Origin: Thinopyrum elongatum
Taxonomy: Eukaryota > Streptophyta > Magnoliopsida > Poales > Poaceae
Direction: 5' to 3'
NCBI GenBank assembly: GCA_011799875.1
Contig: CM022302.1
Coordinates: 526,394,228-526,458,227, forward strand
DNA: 64,000 nt
Shown here: piece after piece, positions 10,015 to 21,464 of the stretch
Position numbering within the stretch: position 1 is the stretch's first letter
Layout of the letters: each line of letters begins with the position of its first letter
Notes under the pieces: model-generated
Databases searched by the model: none
Told to the model about the DNA's origin: nothing
What the model saw: the letters and a program-made list of their open reading frames with translations, nothing else
Position numbers and translations under genes: made by a program

Positions 10015-11819
10015 GTGTTTGCGCCAGATGCGCTCCATGACGAAATGGCCATAAATTATATTTATACGGGGGAGTCCCTGAACCGAGCAACGATGATTGT
10101 CGACATTAACTTTGCTACGAAAATTGCCTCAATCATAGATCTTGACCCTGAGCCTAACACGCTTGCTGATTGCAAGAAAAGGTCGGATTGGAAAGATTGG
10201 TAGGAGGCAATTACTGCTGAATTATTATCTCTCAACAAAAGGAAGGTGTTCGGACCAGTTTGTCGAACTCCTCCCCACATTCGCCCTGTTGGCCATAGGT
10301 GGGTTTTTGTTCGAAAAAGAGATGAAAATAATAAGGTAGTACGGTACAAAGCAAGGCTCGTCCCAGGTCAAAAAACAAAGCAAGGCTTGATGCTCAAGGG
10401 TTCACTCAACGACCAGGTGTCGGTCTTGAGGAGACTGTTTCCCCGGTCATGGATGGAGTTACCTTAAGATACTTGATCTTAATGGCAGTAAATATGGGCT
10501 TGAAAATGAAACTAATGGATGTTGTCACTTCTTACCTGTATGGTAACTTGGATTCAAACATATACATGAAGGTTCCAGAAGGTATCCTTGTTCCGAACCA
10601 TGATAGAGTAAATAGGGGTCTATATAGTGTTCAACTCCAAAAGGCACTGTACGGACTCAGACAGTCTGGTAGAATGTGGTATAATTGCCTAAGCGATTTC
10701 CTTCATCAGAAGGGCTACACGAGCAATAAAGATTGCCCATGTGTTTTTATACGGCGATCCCAAGATGGATTCTGTATAATCTCGGTGTACGTGGATGATT
10801 TGAACATAATCGGTACACCTGAGGATATTGAGGAAGCGAGTTCCTACCTGATGTTGGAATTCGAGATGAAGGATTTGGGTAAAAGCAAGTTCTGTCTAGA
10901 TCTGCAACTTGAACATTCCCCTGATGGGATTCTAGTGCACCAGTCGGCCTACACACAGAAGGTGTTGGAAAGATTTGGATTTGATAAGGCATATCCTTCT
11001 AAGACCCTGATGGTCGGGAGATCTTTACAGCCAGACAAGGACCCGTTCAGGCCAAAGGAAGATGGGGAGGAAACTCTGGGACCAGAGGTTCCTTACCTGA
11101 GTGCAGTTGGAGCACTCATGTACCTCGCAAATTGTACACGACCAGACATAGCTTTCGCCGTCAGTTTGCTTGCTAGGTACAATTCTGAACCTACCAAGAG
11201 ACATTGGAAAGGTGTCAAGGATGTCTTCCGTTACCTGCAAGGGACCAAAGATCTTGGTCTGTTTTATAAAAGGAATCAAGACATATCTATTATAGGCTAT
11301 GCCGATGCTGGCTACCTATCGGACCCGCATGATTGCAAATCGCAGACTGGATATGTTTTCCTTTGTGGTGGAACTGCGTTTTCCTGGAAATTGTCCAAGC
11401 AAACTCTTGTGTCGACTTCCACGAACCACTCGGAAATCATGGAACTATTCGAAGCATCAAAAGAATGTGTATCGCTTCGGTGGATGATCGGCCACATTAA
11501 GCAGACGTGTGGGCTGAACACCGTACAAACTCCTACCATTATCTATGAAGATAATGCTGCTTGTGTTGCACAAGTTCAGATGGGTTATGTGAAGAGTAAC
11601 CTCACAAAGCATATTAGTCCCAAGTTCTTCTATGCACATGAGCTGCAGCAGTTGAATGAGGTGAGAGTTTTGCATACTAAGTCCTGTGACAATCTTGTTC
11701 ATATGTTCACTAAATCATTACCGGCATCAACCTTAGAGAGGTGTGTGCATGGAATCGGTATGATGAGACTTAGAGAGGTGCAAGGTTCAGGGGGAGAAAC
11801 TTCACAAACTCGTCGTTAA
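10015..11819 (+). pseudogene. pol: Copia-1 reverse transcriptase and RNase H
   Basis: Linker residues from 10015 lead, past a TAG at 10201-10203, into the copia reverse-transcriptase start (WVFVRKRDENN..YKARLV). A 29-bp direct duplication (ACAAAGCAAGGCT at 10346 and 10375) shifts the frame there. After it a 1.37-kb open frame (10449-11819) holds LMDVVTSYLYG, the fingers/palm region, LYGLRQSGRMWY, and the catalytic YVDD motif (10789-10800 region), then a copia RNase H with GYADAGY, HSEIMEL and YEDNAAC. It ends at TAA 11819, before the purine tract. RNA-directed DNA polymerase in virus-like particles is the family role. This copy lacks integrase and has two lesions upstream, so it is not functional as a polyprotein. 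Confidence 0.85.
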
Positions 11820-12028
11820 AATCTCGATTCTGGTGATCGAGTACTCAACTTGATGGTTGAGTGAATTGTACTCTTTTTCCCTTGAGTGAGTTTTCCTGAT
11901 GTTTCTGACACGAGGTTTTTGATGAGGCAATTCGTGAAATACAACAACGTATACTGTGTGCTCTTTCTTCATATTTTTTCCCACTAGGTTTTTTGGAGTT
12001 TTGAGGCATGGATATACGGATAATTACA

Positions 12029-12038
12029 AAAGGGGGAG
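12029..12038 (+). other. Copia-1 polypurine tract
   Basis: AAAGGGGGAG lies directly against the 3' LTR, the expected primer site for plus-strand synthesis. Confidence 0.8.
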
Positions 12039-12328
12039 TTTTGGGAAACCGAGGCCACCAAGAAGGTGGCGGCGGCTGCGCGCGACGCGCGATGCTTAGC
12101 CCCTCTCGGTTCCACACTTTGCGTTTAGTGGGTACTTATCCCTTTGACCCCTACCCCTATATAAACAGATGAGGAACAATCATTGTAACGGTGATCACTG
12201 ATTAATAAAGATAGTCTCCTCCATATTTCCCTGTGTTCATCTACTTTTGCGTGTTCGACTACTTCATCTACGACGCTCGCTCTCGGTCCGCAAACTCGGA
12301 CCGGACTCGTCGGCGGAGTTGCGGAACA
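12039..12328 (+). repeat. Copia-1 3' LTR
   Basis: Matches the 5' LTR from TTGGGAAACC to GTTGCGGAACA, but the expected first bases TG read TT. It carries an extra short segment (TATCCCTTTGACC) before the TATA box, and several substitutions, so the pair is visibly diverged and the insertion is not recent. Confidence 0.88.
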
Positions 12329-12364
12329 ATAGGCACTACGTCATGCATTTTGACCGCGGTTAAT

Positions 12365-12600
12365 CACTAGTAGGAAACAGGGAACTAGTCCCGGTTCCAG
12401 AGGGCCTTCAGTCCCGGTTCTGGAACCGGGACAAAAGGGTCGGGACTAAAGCCCAAAACCTTTAGTCTCGGTTCTCTTACGAACCGGGACAGAAGGGGCT
12501 CCACGTGGCCGCTGCGGGGCGCCCAGGCAGGAGGACCTTTAGTCCCGGTTGGTAATACCAACCGGGACCAAAAGGCATCCACGCGTCAGCAGCTGGCAGG
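12365..12600. repeat. CACTA-1 left terminal and subterminal repeats
   Basis: After the terminal CACTA sequence come repeated half-sites AGTCCCGGTT and AACCGGGAC in both orientations, for example around 12393-12435 and 12540-12570 where they form short hairpins. In En/Spm-type elements such repeats bind the TNPA protein and bring the ends together. Confidence 0.88.
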
Positions 12601-12926
12601 ACCTGGGGTTTTTGTTTTTTTTTTAAAGGGGAGGGGGTTTTGGAGGGTTAATTTAGGGGTTTCATATTGTATTAGCTAGCTAATAGAGAGAAGTGTCCTA
12701 TCTTTCTCCGTGCTTGGTCAACGCTAGCTACTATACATATAGAGAGAACTCGACACGGTAACTAGTAAGCAAATGAAGGAACCATAAATTACAAAAGATC
12801 GTCATGAACATATATATACAGAGAGAAGTGAGACCTCTCTTTCTCCGAGAGATTGGTCGAACAACAAGTTTTCGGATATCTATCCGACGCTACTACATAT
12901 ATACAATATAACATGTCTTACAATCC
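12601..12926. other. CACTA-1 3' flank of the second gene
   Basis: Contains a T-run and G-rich stretch (12610-12650), then AT-rich sequence. It lies between the subterminal repeats and the stop of the minus-strand TNPA/Ulp1-like gene, so it should hold the 3' UTR and polyadenylation region. No further gene seen. Confidence 0.5.
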
Positions 12927-15900
12927 CTAGAATCTAAAATCGGTTTCAACTTCCACATGGTATTCTCCGGCTTTAGGTATGACGTGGTCAAGAAAGAATC
13001 CCACCAATTCTCTTGAATTGCTCGTATGCGATCATGTGGTAGGAGTTCATCCCGCATCTGCCACATCTAATTTAAAGAGGGGGGTCAATACATATATATG
13101 AATGAAACTCAACACAAATGATGGTAATAAAACAAAATTCTGAATATTTTTATTTACGTACTTCATATTGTTTTTTAGAGTAGCCCCGCTGAGAGGACGT
13201 CGCGTTGTAGATGAACTCGCAAACTTAGTATCCACAAAAATCATTCCCGGCTTCCTGCCACAAGCACTTTACGAGAAATAGAGTTCAATCAAACTGATAA
13301 TCAAGCATGATAAATGGTATTGATGAAACTAGAATCAATGGGAGATGCGCGGAACTAGCTAGTAGTACTTACTTTCGGGTGTGTAAATCGCAGCTCTCTC
13401 GGCAGTCCCAGAACAATTACGGTGAACTCTTTCCAAACCCTGCCAGACAAAGAAAATAATTACTTGATATCAGGAAATGAACAAAGTTGCCGATATGGTG
13501 CGATAATGATCGATTGAACTTACTTCTGGAGCATTTCAGTCATGTCCGCATAGTCCTGGGGATCTTTTCGTCTCGAGTCTAAGACAGTTACTACTCCCCG
13601 GTCAAGCTTAATCTCTAGCAGAATAAAGTGGAAGCTGCGCACGCATGCATAACTCATCAATTACATTACTATAACCTCGAGTAAGGGAAACCGAATATGC
13701 ACAAGACAGTAACACTCACTTGAAGTTATAAGGAAAGAGTATTTTCTCTTTGTTTTGATTTCGAAGCAACGATTGTAGCAAGTTGTCCTCGGTATCAGAG
13801 ACTCTGATTTTAACCGACCATTCATTTATGGTATTTGGGTTAATGAACCCAATGTCATAGATTTGTGCTTTTATGGATTCGACGATCTTCAATCTGCATA
13901 ATATAGTGAGGATAATTATATATACATGCAATGAAAGAGCTGAGCTATGTATAGAGACTTAATTACAGAAGTAATACTTACAGACAGTAGCAAGTCACGA
14001 GTTGTTTGTCGAGGGCCATTTGATTGTATAACTGGAATAACTCCACAAATTCAACAGGCAACAGCTCAGTTCCAATGAGGTCGTGCTCCTCTTTAATTCT
14101 CAGCATCAAACAATTCTTCCCAGACTCGCTGCAGGTTTTCATGTACCATTCATGCAATCTTCGCATCATCGTTGTTAGAGGAGGATGATCAGGTTTGACG
14201 AGAGGCTTCCCGTGCTGGTATCTGAAGGTGTCCACCTCCATTATTTCAAACTCTACATCATCGCTCAGGTAATCAGCAGGATTGGTTCTGGGCACCATCC
14301 CCAGATGATTAGCGACGATATCGCTAGACACCTTGAGCGGGGGGCACGATTGGTTCGCCTGTTCGCCGAGCTGGGGAATTTTTTTCCCACTTCTTCGTTC
14401 TGCTAACCTTGCATCACTGCAAGTACTTCCCGACCGCTCCGCTTCCTTATATGTCCTTTCACTAATGCGCTCATAGTTGGATTGCGGCGAAGGCGGTGGT
14501 GGTCGCTTCAGGGCATGGATAGTGCGCTTCACTTTCACCGGATCTACCGTTTCCTTCGGAGGTGGAGGTTTCTTTGCAAAAAAGTCCCTCACTTGGGCAC
14601 GACAGATGTCCTTGTTTTCCTTGTCGGTCCTCTCATATGATAACTTTTCCGGAGCCTTGAGAGATGGACCGTATTTGAATTGCTTCCCGCCTCTACTTGT
14701 ATTGCTAGCCGCCGGAGCGGCGGCGTCTCTCTTCCGCCATGGCTGACGCGGCGGAGTCCGCTGACACGCCGGAGGAGGCGGAGTGCTCCGACGCGCCGGA
14801 GGAGGCGGAGGAGGAGCCGGAATGCCCTCACGCGCCGGAGGAGGCTGAGTGCTCGTCGGAGGAGGCGGAGGAGGAGCTGGAGTGCCATCACGCGCCGGAG
14901 GAGGCGGAGTGCCCTGATCACTTGCCGGAGGAGGAGGCGGAGTGCCCTGACTCGCCGGAGGAGGAGGCGTCCAGTTTGGAAGCTTGATGTACTCCTTCCT
15001 CCATAGACATGTACTCCTCAAAGCATAAACCAGATGATTCTCCCCTTCACCTGTAGGGTGGTCAAGTCCAGCTCCTCAAATCCCTCCATTATTTCATCCA
15101 CCATCACAACAGCATAGCCATGTGGAATCGGACCGCAGTGAAAAGTTCCGTCAACTTGAGGAGGTGCAACAGAGCCGACAGCCACCTTCAAAGTGAGGTT
15201 CTGGCATTTCGTCATTAGCTCGCAATGTTGAGCCTCCGTGATAGTATCCACGGGGTAGCGAGGAACCATGAAATCAGGCTGAACGAGCTCCGTGGAAGCC
15301 ACGCTGCTTCTCCGCTGAGATGGTGGGGTAGCTTCTGGGGCAGGATCTTCGTGCCGCTGAGATGGTTGGCCGGCAGCTGCAAGTTCCTCTAGCTTCGCTA
15401 TTATTGCATTGAGCTTCTGCATTTCGCTCAGCTCCGCTTTCCTCTTTCTCTCTCGGCTTCTGTAACCGCCTACGCCGAAAAACCCAACCACCCACGGAAT
15501 GGAGCCTAGTGTGCCTCGTGTTCATCCAGGGTGCTCAGGATTCCCGAGGGCCTCAGTCAGCTCGTCCTTCTCTCTGTCGGGAATGAACGTCCCTTTTTGC
15601 GCTGCGCTGATATATTTCTGAAGCTTCTTGATGGGTATTGCAAGTTGCTCGTCCGTCCAATGACACTCCCCTGTTTCGGGGTCCAAAGTTCCCCCAACCC
15701 CGAAGAACCAAGTCCTTGAACGGTCTGGCCAGTTCAATGTCGCTGGTTGGACCCCTTTAGCAAGCAGGTCTTGCTCAGCTTTGTCCCACAACGGCCGGGC
15801 TTTGTAGTAGCCACCTGACCTCGTGTGATGGTGATACTTCTTCTTTGCAGCATTTTTCTTGTTTGTCTCTGACCTTTGCTTACCCTTCTCTGATGTCTTG

Positions 15901-16700
15901 TAGCCCACAAATGCGGGCCAGTGATCTCTTATCTTCTCATATCGGCCCTTGAATTCTGGAGTCTTCCCTTGCTCGACAAACTTTGTGTTCAACTCTTTCT
16001 TCCAGTTCCTGAATAGATCTGCCATCTTCTTAAGAGCAAACACCTTGACCTTTGGCTCTATAACTGGCTTATTCGGATCCTCCTCTGGCGGTAGGGTGAA
16101 ATTTGCCATCAGCGCGGTCCAAAGATCAGCTTTCTGTCTATCCTGGACATAAGAAACTTCAGGGTGGTCCTTACTCTTATTCCATTGCTCGACGCTGATC
16201 GGGACGATGTCCCTAACAATAGCTCCGCACTGACTAACAAATGTGTCCTTCGTCCGCTTGGGTTCAATCGGTTGGCCATCGTCCGCGATTGCTGTGATCA
16301 TGAACGTTTCATCCTGGCGCAACCTTTTCTTCGGGCCTCGTCTCTTAACGGAAGTTTGGCTCGATCCGGAGGGCTGTAAAAGAAGAAAGAAGCGTTAATA
16401 TATGTACATACCAAAACAATTAATGCATCAAGTCAGCACAGGCTTAATTAATATATATACCTCGCCGGACTTTGCAACAGCTCCGTCTTCCGTTCGGTCA
16501 CCGGAGCCGTCATCATGGTCTTCTTCCTCCGCCATTCGGTCACCGGAGCCGTCATGATCTCCTCCCTCCTCCATTGTTGGATCACCGGAGCCGTCATCCT
16601 CTCCTTCCTGACCATCGGTGTCGTCGAGAAACGACAAGACATCACCTCTGTTGCGGATTATATCCCCCAACAACTCTTCTTGTTCTAAGTCTCGGTCCAT
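12927..16700 (-). pseudogene. CACTA-1 second gene: TNPA-like protein with Ulp1-type protease domain
   Basis: Multi-exon gene. Exon 1 from ATG 16700: acidic, with repeated (D/H)DGSGDR units, ending at a GT near 16463. Exon 2 from 16373: Transposase_24-like region with DLWTALMANF and HTRSGGYYKARPLWDKAEQDL, then RTWFFGVGG; a TGA near 15522 (family has a codon for Arg, CGA to TGA likely); then a DUF8039-like region (CGPIPHGYAVVMVDEIMEGFEEL) with a one-base frameshift near 15075, a poly-proline segment and a conserved LHEWYMK..EEHDLIG region, ending at donor 13981. Exons 13893-13720, 13634-13524, 13439-13373, 13254-13162 and from 13057 encode a C48 cysteine-protease-like domain: ILFPYNF, His in FHFILLEI, Asp in VVTVLDSRR, Cys in GNDFCGY (TAA at 13227-13225 follows). 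It stops near 12927. Splice sites fit GT/AG by eye. In this family the protein works with TNP2 at element ends. Confidence 0.8.
14735..14990. repeat. GC-rich trinucleotide-like repeat coding poly-proline
   Basis: Repeated GCCGGAGGAGGCGGAGTGC-type units. On the minus strand they code a run of PPPPP separated by short STQ/GTP linkers inside the TNPA-like gene. The opposite strand is also open (acidic frame 14739-14987), which is a mirror effect. Confidence 0.85.
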
Positions 16701-16789
16701 AGTTTCTGCAAATATTACAACATGGCAATATACAAACATGAGAGATGGATATATTAGTGGCAAACATAGACCTAGCTAATATCACAACA

Positions 16790-16975
16790 AGGGGCGGGAG
16801 GGGGTAGGAGATCGACAACGATTTTTTTCAAGGGTTTGGGTGGCCTCGAGAGATCGACAATGCTTTTTCTTCTAGGGTTTCGGTGGCCTCGAGAGTTTAT
16901 CGGGTAGGGGCGGGAGGGGGTAGGAGATCGACAACGCTCTTTCTTCTAGGGTTTGGGTGGCCTCGAGAGTTGGTC
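16790..16975. repeat. Tandem repeat in the leader of the TNPA-like gene
   Basis: GGGCGGGAGGGGGTAGGAGA followed by TCGACAACG and then a GGTTTGGGTGGCCTCGAGAG tail occurs at about 16792 and about 16910, with a partial unit between them. It lies upstream of the gene start on the minus strand. Confidence 0.75.
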
Positions 16976-17365
16976 GGGCGAGCGGACCGGGAGTAAATTT
17001 AGTAACTTTGAACTTCGTAAATTTGGTCGGGCGAGAGGGGGTTCATCGACGTCCCCCCTCATGTCGAAGTTATCGGGGATATGTTTCGAGAGAAAATACA
17101 ACACTTGATATGTTTCGAATATATGAACATTTTAACTTAGTAACTTATTAACGTTTCGAGAGAAAACTTTCTATTAACATCATTTTAACTTAGTAAATTA
17201 GTAACTTAGTAACGTTTCGAGAGAAAACTTAGTAACTTAGTAACATTTTAACTTAGTAACGTTTCGAGAGAAAACTTTCTATTAACATCTCTCTCTCCCT
17301 CCTCATGCATGTCCGACGTCCCCACCTCATGTCGAAGTTATCGGGGAGGGGGTAGATCGACAACG
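16976..17365. other. AT-rich leader DNA with repeated AACTTAGTAAC motifs
   Basis: Copies of CGTTTCGAGAGAAAAC and of AACTTAGTAAC recur between 17085 and 17280. No protein is coded. It lies in the presumed leader intron of the TNPA-like gene. Confidence 0.5.
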
Positions 17366-17560
17366 ACATCCATACATACATACATGGAAAAAAATGATAT
17401 CCATCCATACATACATAGCCACATACATACATGGAAAAAAAGCTATCCATCCATACATACATACATGGAAAAAAATGCTATGAACAAAAAAAATACATAT
17501 AGCGACATATATGAAAAAAATACATATATGAACAAAAAAATGCGATGAACAAAAAAACAT
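17366..17560. repeat. CATACATACATGG / AAAAAAATG simple-sequence region
   Basis: Interrupted CATACATA-type microsatellite with blocks of GGAAAAAAA. Open frames that cross it on both strands have no meaning as protein. Confidence 0.85.
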
Positions 17561-17715
17561 CATATAAAGTGCACTTTGTTGTTTTGATCTAAACAGCAAG
17601 GTTAAGTTGCTTTGAACCAAGGGTTCAAATTCAAACTCAACATATGAATTTATAAAGTGCACTTTGTTGTTTTGATCAAAATAGCAAGGTTAAGTTGCTT
17701 TTTCATGCATGAAAA
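17561..17715. repeat. Direct duplication of about 48 bp
   Basis: AAAGTGCACTTTGTTGTTTT with about 28 following bases occurs at about 17566-17613 and about 17653-17700, 87 bp apart. Each copy contains the palindrome AAAGTGCACTTT. Confidence 0.85.
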
Positions 17716-18208
17716 TGCCATAAACAGATTCTTTGGATTTTTCTGATAATTTTTCATATATAATTTATTTCATTTGGAATTATAGATTATTTTCTATGAT
17801 TTTTCAAAGTTTGCAATATTTTCTTAAATTTATAAATCATTTCTGATTTATCTAAAATCCCAAGGTTGACCCAGGTCAAACCTGACCAGTGGGATCCACT
17901 AGTCAGTGACCCGGAGCTAATCTCGGTCAAACCTAACGTTGACTGGGGTTTGACCTTGCTATGGGGCCCGCTGTCAGTGGCTGTGGGGCTTAATTGGCTG
18001 TGATTAGTCCCTAATGGCCTCGCCACGTCGGCTCTTGCCGGAGCTCGGCTGGCGGCGACCAAAACAACGGCGGGGGTTCGTTAGATCTGCGCTACAGGCG
18101 GCGGTTGCGCGCGCGGAGAACACCTGGAGGTAGCCCGCGCACGTGCGGATCCAGGGGAGTAGGCAGCTGGGCGAGAAGTGGCCGGAGCTCGCCGGAACTG
18201 AGCTCGCG
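17716..18208. other. Leader/intron DNA of CACTA-1, partly GC-rich
   Basis: AT-rich to 17850, then a GC-rich stretch with GGTCAAACCT and GTTGAC motifs. No domain found in any frame. It is interrupted by the solo LTR at 18214. Confidence 0.45.
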
Positions 18209-18213
18209 GCGGC

Positions 18214-19797
18214 TGATACGTCTCCAACGTATCTATAATTTTTGATTGTTCCATGCTATTATATTATTTGTTTTGGATGTTTTATATGCATTAATATGCT
18301 ATTTTATATTATTTTTGGGACTAACCTATTAACCTAGAGCTCAGTGCCAGTTCCTGTTTTTTCCCTTCTTTTTGAGTTTCGCAGAAAAGGAATACCAAAC
18401 GGAGTCCAAACGGAATAAAACTTTCGCGATGATCTTTCTTGGACCAAAAGGAAACCAGAGAACTTGGAGTGCAAGTTAGAGAAGCCACGAGGCGGCCACA
18501 AGGACGGAGGGCGCGCCCCCACCCTTGTGGGCCCCTCGTGCGTCTCTTGACCTAATTCTTTCGCCTATATATACTCTTATATGCCCAAACCACCAGAGGC
18601 ATCCACGAAAATACTTTTCCACCGCCGCAACCTTCTGTACCCACGAGATCCCATCTAGGGGCCTTTTCCGGCGTCCTGTCGGAGGGGGATTCGATCACGG
18701 AGGGCTTCTACATCAACACCATTGCCCTTCCGATGAAGCGTGAGTAGTTTACCTCAGACCTATGGGTCCATAGCTAGTAGCTAGATGGCTTCTTCTCTCT
18801 CTTTGATTCTCAATACCACGTTCTCTTCGATGTTCTTGGAGATCTATTCGATGTAATACTTTTTTGCGGTGTGTTTGCCGAGATCCGATGAATTGTGGAT
18901 TTATGATCAGCTTATCTATGAATATTATTTGAATCTTCTCTGAATTCTTTTATGCATGATTTGATATCTTTGCAAGTCTCTTTGAACTATCGATTTGGTT
19001 TGGCCAACTAGATTGGTTTTTCTAGCAATGGGAGAAGTGCTTAGCTTTGGGTTCAATCTTGTGGTGTCCTTTCCTAGTGACAGTAGGGGCGGCAAGGCAC
19101 GTATTGTATTGTTGCCATCGAGGATAAAAAGATGGGGTTTTCATCATATTGCTTGAGTTAATTCCTCTACATCATGTCATCTTTCTTAATGCGTTACTCT
19201 GTTCTTCATGAACTTAATACTCTAGATGCAGGCAGGAGTCGGTCGATGCGTGGAGTAATAGTAGTAGATGCAGAATCGTTTCGGTCTACTTGACACGGAC
19301 GTGATGTCTATATTCATGATCATTGCCTTAGATATCGTCATAACTTTGCGCTTTTCTATCAATTGCTCGGCAGTAATTTGTTCACCCACCGTATTATTTT
19401 CTATCTTGAGAGAAGCTTCTAGTGAAACCTATGGCCCCCGGGTCTATTTTCCATCATACAATCTTCTACTTTCCAATCTACGAGTTTCCGATCTACTATT
19501 TTGCAATCTTTTACTTTCCAATCTATAAAACAAAAATACCAAAAAAAATATTTACTTTACCGTTTAACTATCTCTATCAGATCTCACTTTTTGCGAGTAA
19601 CCAAGAAGGGATTGACAACCCCTTATCACGTTGGGTGCAAGTTTGGTGTTTGTTTGTGCAGGTATTCGGTGACTTGCGTGTTGTCTCCTACTGGATTGAT
19701 ACCTTGGTTCTCAAAACTGAGGGAAATACTTACTCTACTTTGCTGCATCACCCTTTCCTCTTCAAGGGAAAAACCAACGCAAGCTCAAGAAGTAGCA
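18214..19797. mobile_element. Solo LTR of a large LTR retrotransposon
   Basis: 1,584 bp starting TGATACGTCTCCAACG and ending AGAAGTAGCA, flanked by a perfect 5-bp duplication GCGGC (18209-18213 and 19798-19802). No primer site, coding region or second LTR. The start and the CATCACCCTTTCCTCTTC tail are characteristic of an abundant Triticeae gypsy-type LTR, but I do not assign a family name. A solo LTR with an intact duplication is the usual outcome of recombination between the two LTRs of one element. Confidence 0.85.
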
Positions 19798-19802
19798 GCG
19801 GC

Positions 19803-20289
19803 CGCTGGAGCTCGGGTGAGCTCGGGATCTGAGCTACGGTGGCCGTGGCGGTGTGTGCAGGGAACCTACAGCTTCTACGGGAGCACACAAACTCAACGGT
19901 CACACGCACGGGACCTGTCCATCACCGGAGCTACGTCGGCGACTAGCTCGGGTGGTGGCGTGTTTCGGTCTCCGGTGAACCAGTGGCAACGGCGAGCAAT
20001 CGAGCATGCGAGTGAGGGGGAAAGAGATAGGGGCTCACCGTGATTGCGTTGAGATGCTCAGCCGGCTCGGGGAAGGGCCGAAGCAAGCACGGACGGCGGC
20101 GAATCGGCGATGAGGATCGCCGGCACCCGAGGTCAAAGACGATGATGTTGGCGATGGCGGGGGCGGGGGCAGGGGTGCGGGCTCGGGGACGGCGATGGCG
20201 ACGGCGACGGGGCGAGGGCGGCGGACAGCGTAGGGGCAGCCTGGCGGCGTCGTCAGGGGCAACTGCGAGATGAAAGTGAAAAATTCCTA
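19803..20289 (-). other. GC-rich leader or first exon of the CACTA-1 second gene
   Basis: Lies between the TATA box near 20300 and the solo LTR. On the minus strand a GC-rich frame rich in Pro, Ala and Arg (20308 to 19943) runs through it; composition explains this. A GGTGAGCC donor-like site sits near 20035. I treat it as non-coding leader. Confidence 0.45.
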
Positions 20290-20560
20290 AGTGTTGGTTA
20301 TATAGCAAAGCCTTTAGTCTCGGTTCGTGGCACCAACCGGGACCAATGCTACCCTTTGGTCCTGGTTCGTGCCACCAACCGGGACCAAAGGTCTCTTTTC
20401 ATCAGCCCAAAGGGCGGGTAGCAGAGACCTTTGGTCCCGGTTGGTGGCATGAACCGGGACCAAAGGGTAGCATTGGTCCCGGTTGGTGCTACCAACCGGG
20501 ACCAAAGGTGTGTATTGGTCCCGGTTGGTGCCACCAATCGGGACTAAAGGTGGGTGCTGC
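20290..20560 (-). promoter_or_regulatory. CACTA-1 internal block of subterminal-type repeats with TATA box
   Basis: At least seven inverted pairs of GGTTCGTGGCACCAACCGGG-like hairpins, the same motif as at the element ends, lie between the TNP2 gene and the TNPA-like gene. On the minus strand the block is followed by a TATA box (CTATATAAC at about 20307-20299), a GC-rich leader, and a candidate splice donor (GGTGAGCC) near 20035. This layout copies the right end of the element (subterminal repeats, TATA box at 35467, GC-rich leader, donor GGTGAGCC near 35205). It is therefore the likely promoter of the second gene. Confidence 0.7.
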
Positions 20561-21464
20561 CTGGGGCCAAAAGTTTAGTCCCACCTCGCTAGCTGAGAGG
20601 GCTCGGGAGTTGTTCATAAGCGCTGCTGCACCGACCCTCTCGAGCTCCTCTCAACTGCAGGCTTACGGGCCTAATGTCACACTCCTCTGCCTGTGGGCCT
20701 ACTGGGCCTGCTGCGGGCCTGAATCTTGGCCCAATGGGTTTCTAGTCGTATTCAGGCCGTGGTGTCCCAGTAGGCGGCATTTTTTTAATTTTTTTCCAGT
20801 TTTTTTGTTTTCTTTGATGCTTTTTTTTCTACTTATTAAATACTTACAGTTTTTTTGTGATTCTTTTTGCTTTTAGGTCAGAAAAATTATAAACTTTCTG
20901 TTAGTGCCACTAGTTTTCAAATTTAAATAGTTCAAATTTGAATTCTTTTAAATTTGTGTAAATCACTAGTTTGTGAATAACTTTACTATAAAAATAGATT
21001 TTTGAGTGATTCTTTTTCCTGCTATTTTATATTACTGTGTTTTATCATTATATTCAATTTGGTAATTTTTAGGTTATTTTATATGTCTGTTTTAATCAAA
21101 AACAGATTTTGTTATTTTAGTTTGCTATTAAAGTTTCTAACAAAAAAATTATTTATGAAAATTCTTTTTGCTATTAATTTTTTGAACAAAAAATACGTTG
21201 CTAATTTTAGTTGCATAAATTTTATAAAAATTTAGTTTCAAAAATACTAGAGGTCTATAAAATCTTTTTAGTTGATTCCTTTTGCTATTAGAGTTTTATA
21301 AAAGCTTTTTATTTGATTCTTTTTTCTATTGAAGGATATTATATTTTTGTTTTAGTTGATCATAACAGAATATTTTAATTGATTATTTTTAGTTCATTCT
21401 TTTTGCTATTAGAGTTTCATCAAAGTTTTCTAGTTCATTCTTTTTGCTATTAGTTCATTCTTTT
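20561..21464. other. AT-rich CACTA-1 internal DNA
   Basis: After the conserved stretch beginning AGTTTAGTCCCACCTCGCTA the sequence becomes T-rich with no gene. Repeated TTCTTTTTGCTATTAG motifs are present at 21270-21470. It separates the internal repeat block from the 3' end of the TNP2 gene. Confidence 0.5.

Larger units (their letters stand above)
6242..12328 (+). mobile_element. Copia-1: full-length but defective Ty1/copia element
   Basis: 6,087 bp bounded by two related LTRs and by a perfect 5-bp target-site duplication ATAGG (6237-6241 and 12329-12333). Order: 5' LTR, primer site, GC-rich leader, gag, AT-rich spacer, protease and pre-integrase region, reverse transcriptase, RNase H, purine tract, 3' LTR. 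Reverse transcriptase following integrase-side domains is copia order. The integrase core is missing, the protease frame has a stop, and the 3' LTR has lost its starting TG, so the copy cannot move on its own. The primer site resembles those of the Ale-type lineage, but the lineage call is an inference. Confidence 0.92.

Noticed and set aside
14680..15006. Arg-rich and Glu-rich plus frames
   Set aside because: Mirror of the poly-proline segment of the minus-strand TNPA-like gene.
17309..17662. Frames with His/Tyr/Met-rich translation
   Set aside because: They cross a CATACATA and AAAAAAATG simple-sequence region.
19943..20308. Pro/Ala/Arg-rich minus frame and its plus-strand mirror
   Set aside because: GC composition of a leader region; no domain and no conserved start.
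12365..20560. CACTA-1 as two separate adjacent CACTA elements meeting near 20.5 kb
   Set aside because: No CACTA terminus or 3-bp duplication is visible at 20290-20560, while 12365 and 35774 have matching ends and duplication; the inner block fits a promoter better.
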